A DNA stretch of 64,000 bases, taken from assembly GCF_028898845.1 (NCBI RefSeq), contig NZ_CP118574.1, positions 806,001-870,000 on the forward strand, in the 5' to 3' direction. The notes under the pieces were generated by a model. That model saw nothing but the letters and a program-made list of their open reading frames with translations, was not told the DNA's origin and did not search any database. Position numbers and translations under genes: made by a program. Below, one piece after another: positions 27,300 to 35,765 of this stretch (the first letter of the stretch is position 1; the number at the start of each line of letters is the position of its first letter). Source of the stretch: Streptomyces sp. WZ-12 (GTDB lineage Bacteria; Actinomycetota; Actinomycetes; Streptomycetales; Streptomycetaceae).

Positions 27300-29945
27300 G
27301 TGCGCACCGCCGAGATCCGTTCCCGTTTCCTCACGTTCTTCGCCGACCGCGGGCACACCGTGGTGCCCAGCGCCCCGCTGCCCACACCGGACCCCACCCT
27401 GCTGTTCGTCAACGCCGGCATGGTCCCGTTCAAGCCCTATCTGACCGGCGAGCAGGAGCCGCCGTGGCCGCGGGCGACCAGCGTGCAGAAGTGCGTGCGC
27501 ACGCTCGACATCGAGGAGGTCGGGAAGACCACCCGGCACGGCTCGTTCTTCCAGATGAACGGGAACTTCTCCTTCGGGGACTACTTCAAGGAGCAGGCCA
27601 TCGCCTTCGCCTGGGAGCTGTCCACCTCCCCGGTCGCGGACGGGGGTTACGGCCTGGACCCGGAGAAGATCTGGGTGACCGTCCACCACTCCGACGACGA
27701 GGCGCGCGGCCTGTGGCGCACGCTCGCGGGGCTGCCCGACGAGCGGATCGTGGCCCGGGGCGACGAGGACAACTTCTGGTCGATGGGCGTGCCCGGCCCG
27801 TGCGGTCCGTGTTCGGAGCTGTACTACGACCGGGGTCCGGCGCTCGGCCGCGCGGGCGGCCCGGCGGTCGACGAGGACCGCTACATGGAGTTCTGGAACC
27901 TGGTGTTCATGCAGGACGAACGCGGCGAGGGCGCCGGCAAGTCCGGCTACCCGATCCTCGGCCGGCTGCCCCGCCCCAACATCGACACCGGCATGGGCCT
28001 GGAGCGGATGGCCACCCTCCTCCAGGGCAAGGACAACCTCTACGAGATCGACGAGACCCGGCCCGTCCTCGACCGCGCCGCGGAACTCGCCGGGGTCCGC
28101 TACGGCGCGGCGCACCAGACGGACGTCCGGCTGCGGGTGGTCGCCGACCACGTCCGCACCGCGTTGATGCTGCTCGCCGACGGCACCGCGCCCGGCAACG
28201 AGGGCCGCGGCTACGTCCTGCGCCGCATCCTCCGCCGAGCCGTCCGCTCGATGCGCCAACTCGGCTACCAGGACCCGGCCCTGCCCGAACTGCTGGCGGT
28301 GGCGCGGGACTGCATGGCCCCCAGCTATCCGGAGGTCGCGGACGCCTATGCGCGGATCTCCGACCAGGCGTGCGGGGAGGAGGACGCCTTCCGCGCCACG
28401 TTGCGGCAGGGCACCGCCGTCCTGGACACCGCCGTCGCCCGGGTACGGGAGGAGGGCGGGCGCACCCTGCCGGGCGGGCAGGCGTTCCTGCTGCACGACA
28501 CCTACGGGTTCCCCATCGACCTCACCCTGGAGATGGCGGCCGAACAGGGCGTCGAGGTCGACCGCGAGGGCTTCACCACCCTGATGAACGAGCAGCGCGA
28601 GCGGGCCCGCGCCGACGCCCGGGCCCGCAAGTCCGGTGGCACGGCTGACACTTCGGCGCTCCGCTCGCTGCTGGACGCGCACGGTCCCACCGACTGGCGG
28701 GCGTGGGAATCCCTGACCGCCGAGGCCCGGGTCCTGGGCGTGGTCGGCGCGGGCGGCCCGGTCCCGGTCGCCCGCGAGGGCGAGATCGTCACCGTCGTCC
28801 TGGACCGCTCCCCCTTCTACGCCGAGTCCGGCGGCCAGGACAGCGACGCCGGCCGCCTCTCCGGCGCCTCCGCCGAGGCCGAGGTCCTCGACGTGCAGCG
28901 GCCGCTGGCGGGGCTGATCGCCCATCAAATCCGGGTCACCGCAGGCGAGTTGGCCGTCGGCGACGAGGTGGTCGCCGCGGTCGATCCCGAGTGGCGGCTG
29001 GGCGCCCGACAGGCCCACTCCGGCACCCACGTCCTGCATGCGGCACTGCGCGAGATCCTCGGCCCGACGGCCCTGCAGTCCGGCTCCTACAACCGGCCCG
29101 GCTATCTGCGCCTGGACTTCCCCTGGCGCGGCGCCCTCTCCCCCACCGTCCGCAGCGAGATCGAGGAGGCCGCCAACCGGGCGCTGCGCAGGGACCTGCC
29201 GGTGGGCGTGCGGTGGATGACGCTGCCCGAGGCCAAGGAGATCGGCGCGCTCGCCCTGTTCGACGAGACGTACGGGGAGCAGGTGCGGGTGGTCGAGATC
29301 GGCGGCGCCTGGTCGCGCGAACTGTGCGGCGGCACCCACGTCGAGCACGCCGCGCAGATCGGCACGGTCGCCCTGACCGGCGAGTCCTCGGTCGGCGCCG
29401 GCATGCGGCGGCTGGAGGCGGCGGTGGGCATCGAGGGCTTCGACTACCTGGCCCGCGAACGCGATCTGGTCTCCCGGATCGCCGAGCAACTGGGGTCACC
29501 GCGCGCGGAGTTGCCGGAGAAGATCGGCGGCCTGCTGGACCGGTTGAAGGCCGCCGACCGCGAGAACGCCCGGCTGAAGGCCGTGGCCACCGCGGCGCGG
29601 GCCGCGGAGCTGGCCGCCACCGGCGTGGACGCCAACGGCACCCTGGTCGTCACCGCCACCGCGGCGGGCCCGGCCGCCGATGCGCGCGCCCTGGCCCTGG
29701 CCGTCCGCGACCGGCTCCCGACGGACCGCCCCGGCCTGGCGGCGGTAGCCGGCGACGACGGCGCCCTCGTACTCGCCCTCAACGGCGCCGCCACGGCCGC
29801 CGGGTTGAACGCGTCCACTCTCGTCAAGCGGGTGTTGGACGGCCGTGGTGGCGGCTCCAAGGAGGTCGCGCAGGGCGGCGGGGTGCCCGTCGAGCGGCTG
29901 CGCCACCTCCTGGCGGAGCTGCCGCGGATCGTCGGGCGGGGGTGA
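27300..29945 (+). CDS. alaS: Alanyl-tRNA synthetase, probable second copy
   Basis: A full-length class IIc AlaRS of 881 residues. The N-terminal catalytic core (RFLTFFADRGHTVVPSAPLP, RHGSFFQMNGNFSFGDYFKE, DTGMGLERMA) is followed by the tRNA-recognition helices. The editing domain has its zinc ligands in QAHSGTHVLHAAL and CGGTHVEHAA, and a C-terminal C-Ala region with glycine-rich end follows. GTG start with CGGAG seven bases upstream. It differs from the usual streptomycete AlaRS in many positions and is in an operon with tsaD rather than in the normal chromosomal setting with ruvX/mltG. A duplicated, possibly inhibitor-resistant enzyme is inferred. Confidence 0.9.
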   Translation: MRTAEIRSRFLTFFADRGHTVVPSAPLPTPDPTLLFVNAGMVPFKPYLTGEQEPPWPRATSVQKCVRTLDIEEVGKTTRHGSFFQMNGNFSFGDYFKEQAIAFAWELSTSPVADGGYGLDPEKIWVTVHHSDDEARGLWRTLAGLPDERIVARGDEDNFWSMGVPGPCGPCSELYYDRGPALGRAGGPAVDEDRYMEFWNLVFMQDERGEGAGKSGYPILGRLPRPNIDTGMGLERMATLLQGKDNLYEIDETRPVLDRAAELAGVRYGAAHQTDVRLRVVADHVRTALMLLADGTAPGNEGRGYVLRRILRRAVRSMRQLGYQDPALPELLAVARDCMAPSYPEVADAYARISDQACGEEDAFRATLRQGTAVLDTAVARVREEGGRTLPGGQAFLLHDTYGFPIDLTLEMAAEQGVEVDREGFTTLMNEQRERARADARARKSGGTADTSALRSLLDAHGPTDWRAWESLTAEARVLGVVGAGGPVPVAREGEIVTVVLDRSPFYAESGGQDSDAGRLSGASAEAEVLDVQRPLAGLIAHQIRVTAGELAVGDEVVAAVDPEWRLGARQAHSGTHVLHAALREILGPTALQSGSYNRPGYLRLDFPWRGALSPTVRSEIEEAANRALRRDLPVGVRWMTLPEAKEIGALALFDETYGEQVRVVEIGGAWSRELCGGTHVEHAAQIGTVALTGESSVGAGMRRLEAAVGIEGFDYLARERDLVSRIAEQLGSPRAELPEKIGGLLDRLKAADRENARLKAVATAARAAELAATGVDANGTLVVTATAAGPAADARALALAVRDRLPTDRPGLAAVAGDDGALVLALNGAATAAGLNASTLVKRVLDGRGGGSKEVAQGGGVPVERLRHLLAELPRIVGRG

Positions 29946-30065
29946 GCGGCGGCGGGTGACAGTGCCGGACTGGCCAGGAGTTACCCGCCCGCCAGCCGGC
30001 CGGTAGCCCTGCGCGAGAGGAAGATCACGTCGGGTTACCCGCATCTTGGCCATGCACCTGCCACG

Positions 30066-30205
30066 CGGTATCGTCGGCGCGATTGTTGACGACGGCATGC
30101 GGAAGCCGGTGGGAATCCGGCACGGTCGCGCCACTGTGAGCGGGACGGTCCAACGCGTTGGGCGTCCCGTGAGTCAGACCCGCAGCCGTCGACCTGTGCA
30201 CCACC
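30066..30205 (+). ncRNA. Cobalamin riboswitch
   Basis: The leader of cbtBA shows the conserved core in order: GGAAGCCGGTGGGAATCCGG, then GCGCCACTGT (the B12 box, about 30128-30137), and GAGTCAGACCCGC near 30171-30183. Coenzyme B12 binding is expected to shut down the downstream cobalt transporter genes. Boundaries are approximate. Confidence 0.93.
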
Positions 30206-30240
30206 GAGATGGGACGCGAACTCCCAGAGGAGGCCCTGCC

Positions 30241-30462
30241 ATGGCGCAGTCCGTCGCCCAGCCGACCGCCGGTTCCCCCGCGGTACCCACCAAACTGCCG
30301 CTCAAGGCGATAGCCCCCTGGGCGATCTTCTTCGGCATCCTGATGCTCGTCCTGCTCTACTTCGTCGGCGCCGAGCAGGGCGCCACCTCCGTCTTCAACG
30401 GCACGGACATCCACGAGTGGGTGCACGACGGCCGCCACCTGCTCGGCTTCCCCTGCCACTGA
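30241..30462 (+). CDS. cbtB: CbtB cobalt transporter subunit
   Basis: A 73-residue protein with a single membrane helix (IAPWAIFFGILMLVLLYFVG) and a histidine-containing tail DIHEWVHDGRHLLGFPCH that is likely to bind cobalt. This is the CbtB family, small partner of CbtA in B12-regulated cobalt uptake. ATG with GAGG upstream, directly behind the cobalamin riboswitch and 21 bp before cbtA. Confidence 0.93.
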   Translation: MAQSVAQPTAGSPAVPTKLPLKAIAPWAIFFGILMLVLLYFVGAEQGATSVFNGTDIHEWVHDGRHLLGFPCH

Positions 30463-30483
30463 CACGAGGGACGCCGCACGCCC

Positions 30484-31236
30484 ATGAACTCCACAACGGT
30501 CCGAAACCTCCTCGTCCGTGGCATGCTCGCCGGCCTCGCAGCCGGCGTGCTCGCGCTGCTCGTCGCCTATCTCCTCGGTGAGCCCAACGTCGACAGCGCG
30601 ATCCGGTTCGAGGCCGCCCACTCCCACGAGCACGAGATGGCAGTCGTCTCCCGCTCCCTCCAGTCCACCGCCGGCCTCGCCACGGGCGTACTGGTCTACG
30701 GGGTCGCCTTCGGCGGCATCGCCGCCCTCGCCTTCTCCTTCGCGCTCGGCCGCGTCGGCCGCTTCGGCCCCCGGGCGACCGCGCTGCTGCTGTCCGGCTG
30801 CGCACTGCTCGCCGTGTACGTGGTGCCGTTCCTGAAGTACCCGGCCAATCCGCCGTCCGTCGGCGAACCCGACACCATCGGCAAACGCACCGCCCTGTAC
30901 TTCCTGATGATGCTGCTCGGCGTGTTGCTGGCGCTCGCGGCCAGCATCCTGGGCAGGCGCCTGGCACCGAGGTTGGGTACCTGGTACGCGACCGTCGTCG
31001 CGGTGGTGGCCTTCGCCGTCGTGATCGGGGTGGCCTACGCCGTCCTGCCGGCCGTCAACGAGGTGCCGACGGACTTCCCGGCCACCCTGCTGTGGCGGTT
31101 CCGGCTCTCCGCACTGGCCATCCAGGCCGTGCTGTGGGGTGGATTCGGCCTCCTCTTCGGCGAGTTGGCCGAGCGGCTGCTGCATCCGCGGGCCGAGGCC
31201 GTCACCGCCGGCCGAGCGGTCCCCGTGGAGAACTAA
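30484..31236 (+). CDS. cbtA: CbtA cobalt transporter subunit
   Basis: A 250-residue integral membrane protein of the CbtA family. Helices are visible at about residues 7-28, 60-90, 97-120, 138-160, 165-190 and 215-235. The histidine cluster FEAAHSHEHEMA in the first loop is the usual candidate metal site. It follows cbtB and shares the riboswitch, so the pair imports cobalt for cobalamin synthesis. Confidence 0.93.
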   Translation: MNSTTVRNLLVRGMLAGLAAGVLALLVAYLLGEPNVDSAIRFEAAHSHEHEMAVVSRSLQSTAGLATGVLVYGVAFGGIAALAFSFALGRVGRFGPRATALLLSGCALLAVYVVPFLKYPANPPSVGEPDTIGKRTALYFLMMLLGVLLALAASILGRRLAPRLGTWYATVVAVVAFAVVIGVAYAVLPAVNEVPTDFPATLLWRFRLSALAIQAVLWGGFGLLFGELAERLLHPRAEAVTAGRAVPVEN

Positions 31237-31278
31237 CGCCCGCGCCAAGAGAACTGACGCCCGTACCGCAGACGCCCC

Positions 31279-31308
31279 AGAGGGCCCCGGAATTTCCGTG
31301 GGCCCTCT
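31279..31308. terminator. Bidirectional terminator between cbtA and the phosphatase-like gene
   Basis: AGAGGGCCC and GGGCCCTCT form a perfect 9-bp stem around a 12-base loop containing AATTT. It lies between convergent genes and can serve both strands. Confidence 0.75.
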
Positions 31309-31346
31309 CGGGCGTGTGCGGTACGGGGACGGACCGGCCGGGACGC

Positions 31347-31973
31347 TCAGCGCTCCGCCGCGGTGTCCGGCGGGCGCGGAGGTGATGACGGGGACGATGA
31401 CGCGGGCAGGGCCTGGCCGAGCCGCAGGTTCCAGCGGCCGGCCCGACCGCTGAGTTCCGTGGCCGTCAACGGGGGCACGTCCAGCCGCCAGAAGGCCGGC
31501 CCGGGCAGGCCGAGGACGTGTACGACCGCCGCCCGCACCACCTCCGGCTCGACGACGGCGAGCGTCCGGCCGGCCGCGGGCAGCGCGTCCAGCCAGCGCG
31601 CGACGCGTCCGCACAGCTCCCGCACCGACTCGCCACCGTGCGGCGCGCACGCCGGGTCGGCGAGCCAACGGCCCACGGCCTCCGGTTCGGCGGCCCCCAC
31701 CTCGTCGAGGGTCCGGCCCGTCCAACGCCCCACGTTGAGACCGCTCAACTCGGCCGCGTCCGTACCGTCGAGACCGAGCGCGGCGGCCGTCTGGTGACAG
31801 CGCGCGCTCGGGGAGGTGCGCACCCGGGCGGCCCGGGGCAGCGATCCGGCGGCCGAACGGGCCCTGGCGGCCGCACTGTCGTCGATCGCGTCACCGTCCT
31901 CGCCGTCGCCAAAACGGGCCTGCCGCAGTGACCGGCTCATCGCGGGCGTGATGAGGGTGACGCGACTGCTCAC
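31347..31973 (-). CDS. Histidine phosphatase-like protein without catalytic histidines
   Basis: A 208-residue member of the phosphoglycerate mutase-like family by overall pattern: an N-terminal strand (VTLITPAMSRSLRQARFGDG), CHQTAAALGLD, the conserved acidic loop HGGESVRELCGRVARWLDAL and AAVVHVLGLPGPAFWRLDVP. However the RHG motif is replaced by TPA and the second catalytic histidine, normally in a THGGVIRA-like segment, is replaced in VVEPEVVRAA. It is therefore unlikely to be an active phosphatase. GTG start with GGAGG seven bases upstream. It converges on cbtA; proteins of this kind are often seen next to CbtAB, so a role in cobalt or cobalamin handling is possible. Confidence 0.75.
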   Translation of the reverse strand: MSSRVTLITPAMSRSLRQARFGDGEDGDAIDDSAAARARSAAGSLPRAARVRTSPSARCHQTAAALGLDGTDAAELSGLNVGRWTGRTLDEVGAAEPEAVGRWLADPACAPHGGESVRELCGRVARWLDALPAAGRTLAVVEPEVVRAAVVHVLGLPGPAFWRLDVPPLTATELSGRAGRWNLRLGQALPASSSPSSPPRPPDTAAER

Positions 31974-32071
31974 GGGGCTGCCTCCGGCTGGGTTGCGGTA
32001 TGCGGGGTGTGGTGTGCGGTACGGGGTTTCGTGGCTGCGGCGGGCGTCGTGGGGCCGCTCGACTGCCGGGC

Positions 32072-33103
32072 TCAGCGCGGCGGTTGAGGGGCGGGTCCGC
32101 TGGTCTCGCGGACCACCAGCCGCGGTTCCACCACCGCCTCGCGCGGCGCCGACTCCGGCCCCACCAGCCGCTGCACGGCGCAGCGCACCGCGTGCCCGGC
32201 CAGCCGTCGGGCGTCCTGGCGGACGGTGGTGAGGCCGACCGGCATCAGGTGGGAGAGGTGACTGTCGTCGTAGCCGACGATCGAGATGTCCCGCGGGACC
32301 GCGAGACCCGCCCGCGTCAGCGCCATCAACAAGCCCATGGCGCAACGGTCGTTGCCGGCGAGGACGGCGGTCGGCAGCGGCCGTCCGTCGTCGCGCTCGT
32401 TCAGCAGCAGCCGACCGGCCTCGACGCCCGAACGCTCGGTGTGCTCACCGGGGATGATCCGGAGTTCGGCCGCCAGCCCGTGGTGGCCCATCGCGTCCCG
32501 GTAGGAGCTTTTGCGTTCGGACGCGCCGGGGCCACGGCCGCCGTCGATGTGCACGATCCGCCGGTGCCCCAACGCCACCAGGTGGTCCATGGCCTGGCGC
32601 ACGCCGCTCTCCTCGGCGCTGCGCACGACGTCGACGCGCGCGTGGGGCGTCCGGTGGCCGATCGAGACGGTGGCGGTGTGCCCTCCGACTCCGCCGAGGT
32701 AGGTGGGTTCGGCATCCGGACCGAGCAGGATCAGGCCCTCGCAACGGTGGCCGAGCAGGGCCTCGACGGCCTTGGCCTGGCTCCGCTCCTCGGTGGCGGC
32801 GGACAGCAGCACGTCGTAGCCCAGCCGCTCGGCCTCCGGGTAGATGCCCTCGATGAGGTCGGTGTGGAAGGTCTGGTGCACGGTGAACATCACGCCGAGC
32901 GTGCGGCTGCTCCCGCGCGCCAGCAACCGGGCGGCGCTGTCGGGCCGGTAGCCGATCTCGTCGGCGACCCGCAGCACCCGCCGGCGGGTCTCCTCGCTCG
33001 CTCCCGGCTGGTCGCGGAAGACGATCGACACGAGCGCCCGTGACACCCCCGCCCGCTGCGCGACGTCCGCCATCGTGGGCCGCCGCCCGCCCGATCCGTC
33101 CAC
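32072..33103 (-). CDS. LacI-family transcriptional regulator
   Basis: The N-terminal helix-turn-helix is PTMADVAQRAGVSRALVSIV followed by the hinge region, and residues about 65-335 form the periplasmic-binding-like sensor domain (TLGVMFTVHQTFHTDLIEGI, ILAGNDRCAMGLLMAL-like, SIVGYDDSHLSHL). The sensor type points to a sugar-like ligand. No sugar transporter or hydrolase lies next to it, so its target is unknown. It precedes the phosphatase-like gene on the same strand by 98 bp. Confidence 0.92.
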   Translation of the reverse strand: MDGSGGRRPTMADVAQRAGVSRALVSIVFRDQPGASEETRRRVLRVADEIGYRPDSAARLLARGSSRTLGVMFTVHQTFHTDLIEGIYPEAERLGYDVLLSAATEERSQAKAVEALLGHRCEGLILLGPDAEPTYLGGVGGHTATVSIGHRTPHARVDVVRSAEESGVRQAMDHLVALGHRRIVHIDGGRGPGASERKSSYRDAMGHHGLAAELRIIPGEHTERSGVEAGRLLLNERDDGRPLPTAVLAGNDRCAMGLLMALTRAGLAVPRDISIVGYDDSHLSHLMPVGLTTVRQDARRLAGHAVRCAVQRLVGPESAPREAVVEPRLVVRETSGPAPQPPR

Positions 33104-33327
33104 CTGTGCACCCCCCTTCGACGACGCCCACCCTACGGGCCGTCACGAGACCTCCCGTCAACGAGCCGTCGGCGCAGGCCGACAAGCCAGCGCACGCCAA
33201 CAAGGCAGGCGGTCGACATGCCACTTGGTCAGGTGTCGCCGCCACAGTCGACGCCTGGCCAACGGGGTCGGCCCGGGCATCGGGGTGGCTCGGCCCGCCC
33301 CCTGCGCCGGTGTGCCCGCGGTGGGTG

Positions 33328-33762
33328 TCACCCGCCCAACAGCAGCCGCTCCAGCGCCGCCCGGGCCCGGGCGTCGGACTCGGCGCGGGCGGCGATGGCC
33401 TCGGCCAGCTCCCGCACCCACTCGTCCAGCGCCACCGGGCGCCGGGAGAGGATCACCCCCCGCACCTCCCGGCACACCTCGCCGCTCGGGCGGCCGCCGG
33501 TGAGATTCAGCACCAGACGCTGCTCGCCCAGCGCGACGTCCAGGCACACCACCTTGCCTTCCCGGCCGGCCAGTCGGTCGGCCATGCCGCGCTTGCGCTC
33601 GATCGCCACCGAACCTGGCGGCAGCGCGTCCGCCAGCGTCCCGGTGAGCACCTGGGCGTACACCTCCAGATCGGCGGCGTCCCGGCGCAGTGCGGCGGCG
33701 AGCAGCTCGACCGAGGCGGGTTCGCCGCCGGGCTCGGGCGGCACGGGGAGGTGGGAGGACAT
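33328..33762 (-). CDS. Conserved-looking hypothetical protein, operon with YbjQ-type genes
   Basis: I do not recognise the family. The 144-residue protein is soluble: helical ends and a central beta-rich part (VAIERKRGMADRLAGREGKV, VCLDVALGEQRLVLNLTGGR), with no signal peptide or membrane segment. The ATG at 33762 has AAAGG upstream. It is the third gene of a minus-strand run behind two proteins with tandem YbjQ-type domains, and probably acts with them. Confidence 0.6.
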   Translation of the reverse strand: MSSHLPVPPEPGGEPASVELLAAALRRDAADLEVYAQVLTGTLADALPPGSVAIERKRGMADRLAGREGKVVCLDVALGEQRLVLNLTGGRPSGEVCREVRGVILSRRPVALDEWVRELAEAIAARAESDARARAALERLLLGG

Positions 33763-33842
33763 CGACAGCGGCCTTTCGTTTCGGTCTGGGTCCAACGGAT
33801 CGCGTGCTGCGGCCTGTCCGACGGGTCAGGGGCGGACCGGAC

Positions 33843-34679
33843 CTACCCGTCCAGGCTCAGCACCATCGTCGGGCGTTCGATGACGTGGTCGTCGCGCAGC
33901 GGCCGCACGGCCGTGCCGATGGCGAAGAACTCGGTGGTGTGCCCGCCCCAGCGGTGGTTGTGGGAGTTGAGCTGCACCCCCACGATGCCCTCGGCGTGCA
34001 GTTCCTCCGCCTCCCGCTGCATCCGCTCCATCGCCAACTCCCGGGCGTCGTAGAGCGCTTGGGTGAACGGCTCGATCTCCACGTTCTTGCCGATGTTGGA
34101 GAACATCGAACCGATCTTCTGGTGGGCGATGTGGTACACGCAGGTGCCCATCACCATGCCCAGTGGGGCGTATCCGGCCCGGACCAGGGTCCAGAAGTCC
34201 TGTCCGCTCAGGTCCGAGGTGAACGGCTGCCCCTTGGCGTTGCGCCAGCTCCCGTTGCCGCCGGGCGCGGGCGCGTCCGCCTTGACCGCGGTGCCGATCG
34301 CGATGAACTCGGCGATGTCGTTGCCGAACTCCCGCGCCTCGACGGAGAGCCGCACGCCCACGATGCCGTCGGCGCCGAGCTGTGCCGCCTCGGCCTCCAT
34401 CCGGGTCATGGCCAACTCCCGGGCGTGATACATGGCCTGGCTCAACGTGGTGAGCTCCTGGTTCTTTCCCCAACGGCCGAGCTGGATGCCCACGTGGTAG
34501 ATCGAACTGCCCAGGACCAGGCCGAGCGGTCGGAACCCCGCCTCCCGCACGAGCAGGAACTCGTTGACCGTCAGGTCACTGGTGAAGAGCGAGCCCCCCG
34601 GCCGGCCGGGCTGGAGTTCGGCCAGCCGCCGCATCGCATCGGCCGGTACGCCCTGGGCGGTCGGGTCGGTGGCGGTCAT
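33843..34679 (-). CDS. Tandem YbjQ-type (heavy-metal-binding-like) domain protein
   Basis: Two copies of a ~110-residue domain are visible. Each has FTSDL, a segment such as FRPLGLVLGSSIYHVGIQ or YAPLGMVMGTCVYHIAHQ, a helix ARELAM.RM..EA, and a strand GIVGVRL or GIVGVQL ending in FIAIGTAV or FFAIGTAV. This is the YbjQ/UPF0145 family, named heavy-metal-binding without firm biochemical proof. No metal cluster rich in Cys/His is apparent. It shares the strand and close spacing with a second tandem protein upstream and a hypothetical protein downstream. Confidence 0.82.
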   Translation of the reverse strand: MTATDPTAQGVPADAMRRLAELQPGRPGGSLFTSDLTVNEFLLVREAGFRPLGLVLGSSIYHVGIQLGRWGKNQELTTLSQAMYHARELAMTRMEAEAAQLGADGIVGVRLSVEAREFGNDIAEFIAIGTAVKADAPAPGGNGSWRNAKGQPFTSDLSGQDFWTLVRAGYAPLGMVMGTCVYHIAHQKIGSMFSNIGKNVEIEPFTQALYDARELAMERMQREAEELHAEGIVGVQLNSHNHRWGGHTTEFFAIGTAVRPLRDDHVIERPTMVLSLDG

Positions 34680-34820
34680 CAGCGGTCCCCCTCGGGAAAG
34701 TGTCTGGTGGTGAGGTGATGATGGGCGGTTGGTGTGGAGCGAAGGGTGCCGGGTGACTGGTCACGGCGGCGGACGGGGGCGGCCCTTGCGTTGGCGGGCA
34801 GCTCGTCACGCGGATCGCCG

Positions 34821-35765
34821 TCACGTGGAACGCGCACGGCGCCGGTCGGGATCCAGTGGCATCACGGTCAGGGTGCGCGGCTGCGCCTCCCGGCGCACGG
34901 TGAAGGCGGCCACCGAGGTGCCTATCAGGGTGGCCTCGGCGACGTGGTCCTTCTGGTCGGAGTCCTTGTTGCGCCGGCGCGCCCGGACGCAGTCCTCGTG
35001 CCAGACCCGCAGTCGGTTGTCGCCCAGCACCACGCCGTCCGCTCCGGCGTGCCATGCCTGCTCGCCGATCCGTTGGCGGGCGTCATGACGGGTCAGCGCG
35101 ACCAACTGGCTCCAGCCGGTGACCTCCTGATTGCCGGCCGCGAACCAGTTCTGCCGCCGGGTGGTCCAGTCGTCGTGCCGGGAGCCGATGGCGAGCCCCA
35201 CCAGGAGGTCGACCGGCACCCACCCCGCGTCGATCAGCTTGGCGAACCCCTGGCCGTCCAGGTGCGTGGTGAAGGGGCGCTTCGGCCGCACGTCCCCCTG
35301 TGCCCGGACGGCGGTGCCGATCACCTGGAATTCGAAGCAGTGGGGCGCCGAGGGGAACGGGGCCATCGTCAGGTCCGCGGCCACCACACCGTCCCCGCCC
35401 AACGCCGTGCACTCCGCCGTCATCCGCGCGAGCGCCGCATGGCGCGCCGCCATCAGCACGTCGACCAGCGCCTTGGAGGCGGCGCCCTGCCCCGATACGG
35501 CGACCGGCGCCGGCCCGGAACCGCGCCCGGACCACCCCGCTGACCCGTAGCCGCAGTCGTAGTAGCGCCAGTTGGTCCCGCCGCCCGCCACGCGGTACAC
35601 GGCCGAGCCCAGCACCTGCCCGACCGGCTCGAAGCCCACCGATCTGAGCGCGGCGAACTCACCCGTCGACAGCGCCGAGGACCACGTCCCGCTGCGCCGC
35701 GCCTCGGCCGTACGCGCCGCAGCCACCGGTGGCAACCCACCGCCGGCAGACCACTCCCCGCTCAT
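34821..35765 (-). CDS. Second tandem YbjQ-type domain protein
   Basis: Also two YbjQ-like repeats but more divergent: the first contains VGFEPVGQVLGSAVYRVAGG and FEFQVIGTAVRAQG, the second AGWVPVDLLVGLAIGSRHDD and EATLIGTSVAAFTV. The repeat helix AARHAALARMTAECTALGGD is clear. The start at 35765 has GGAGGGGG five bases upstream; a much longer open frame exists but is not supported. First gene of the three-gene run. A surface or envelope stress role has been suggested for some family members, but nothing in the sequence settles it. Confidence 0.8.
   Translation of the reverse strand: MSGEWSAGGGLPPVAAARTAEARRSGTWSSALSTGEFAALRSVGFEPVGQVLGSAVYRVAGGGTNWRYYDCGYGSAGWSGRGSGPAPVAVSGQGAASKALVDVLMAARHAALARMTAECTALGGDGVVAADLTMAPFPSAPHCFEFQVIGTAVRAQGDVRPKRPFTTHLDGQGFAKLIDAGWVPVDLLVGLAIGSRHDDWTTRRQNWFAAGNQEVTGWSQLVALTRHDARQRIGEQAWHAGADGVVLGDNRLRVWHEDCVRARRRNKDSDQKDHVAEATLIGTSVAAFTVRREAQPRTLTVMPLDPDRRRARST

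Noticed and set aside
26157..29489. 1,110-codon minus-strand open frame opposite tsaD and alaS
   Set aside because: Same reason: antisense shadow of two clear enzymes with no family resemblance.
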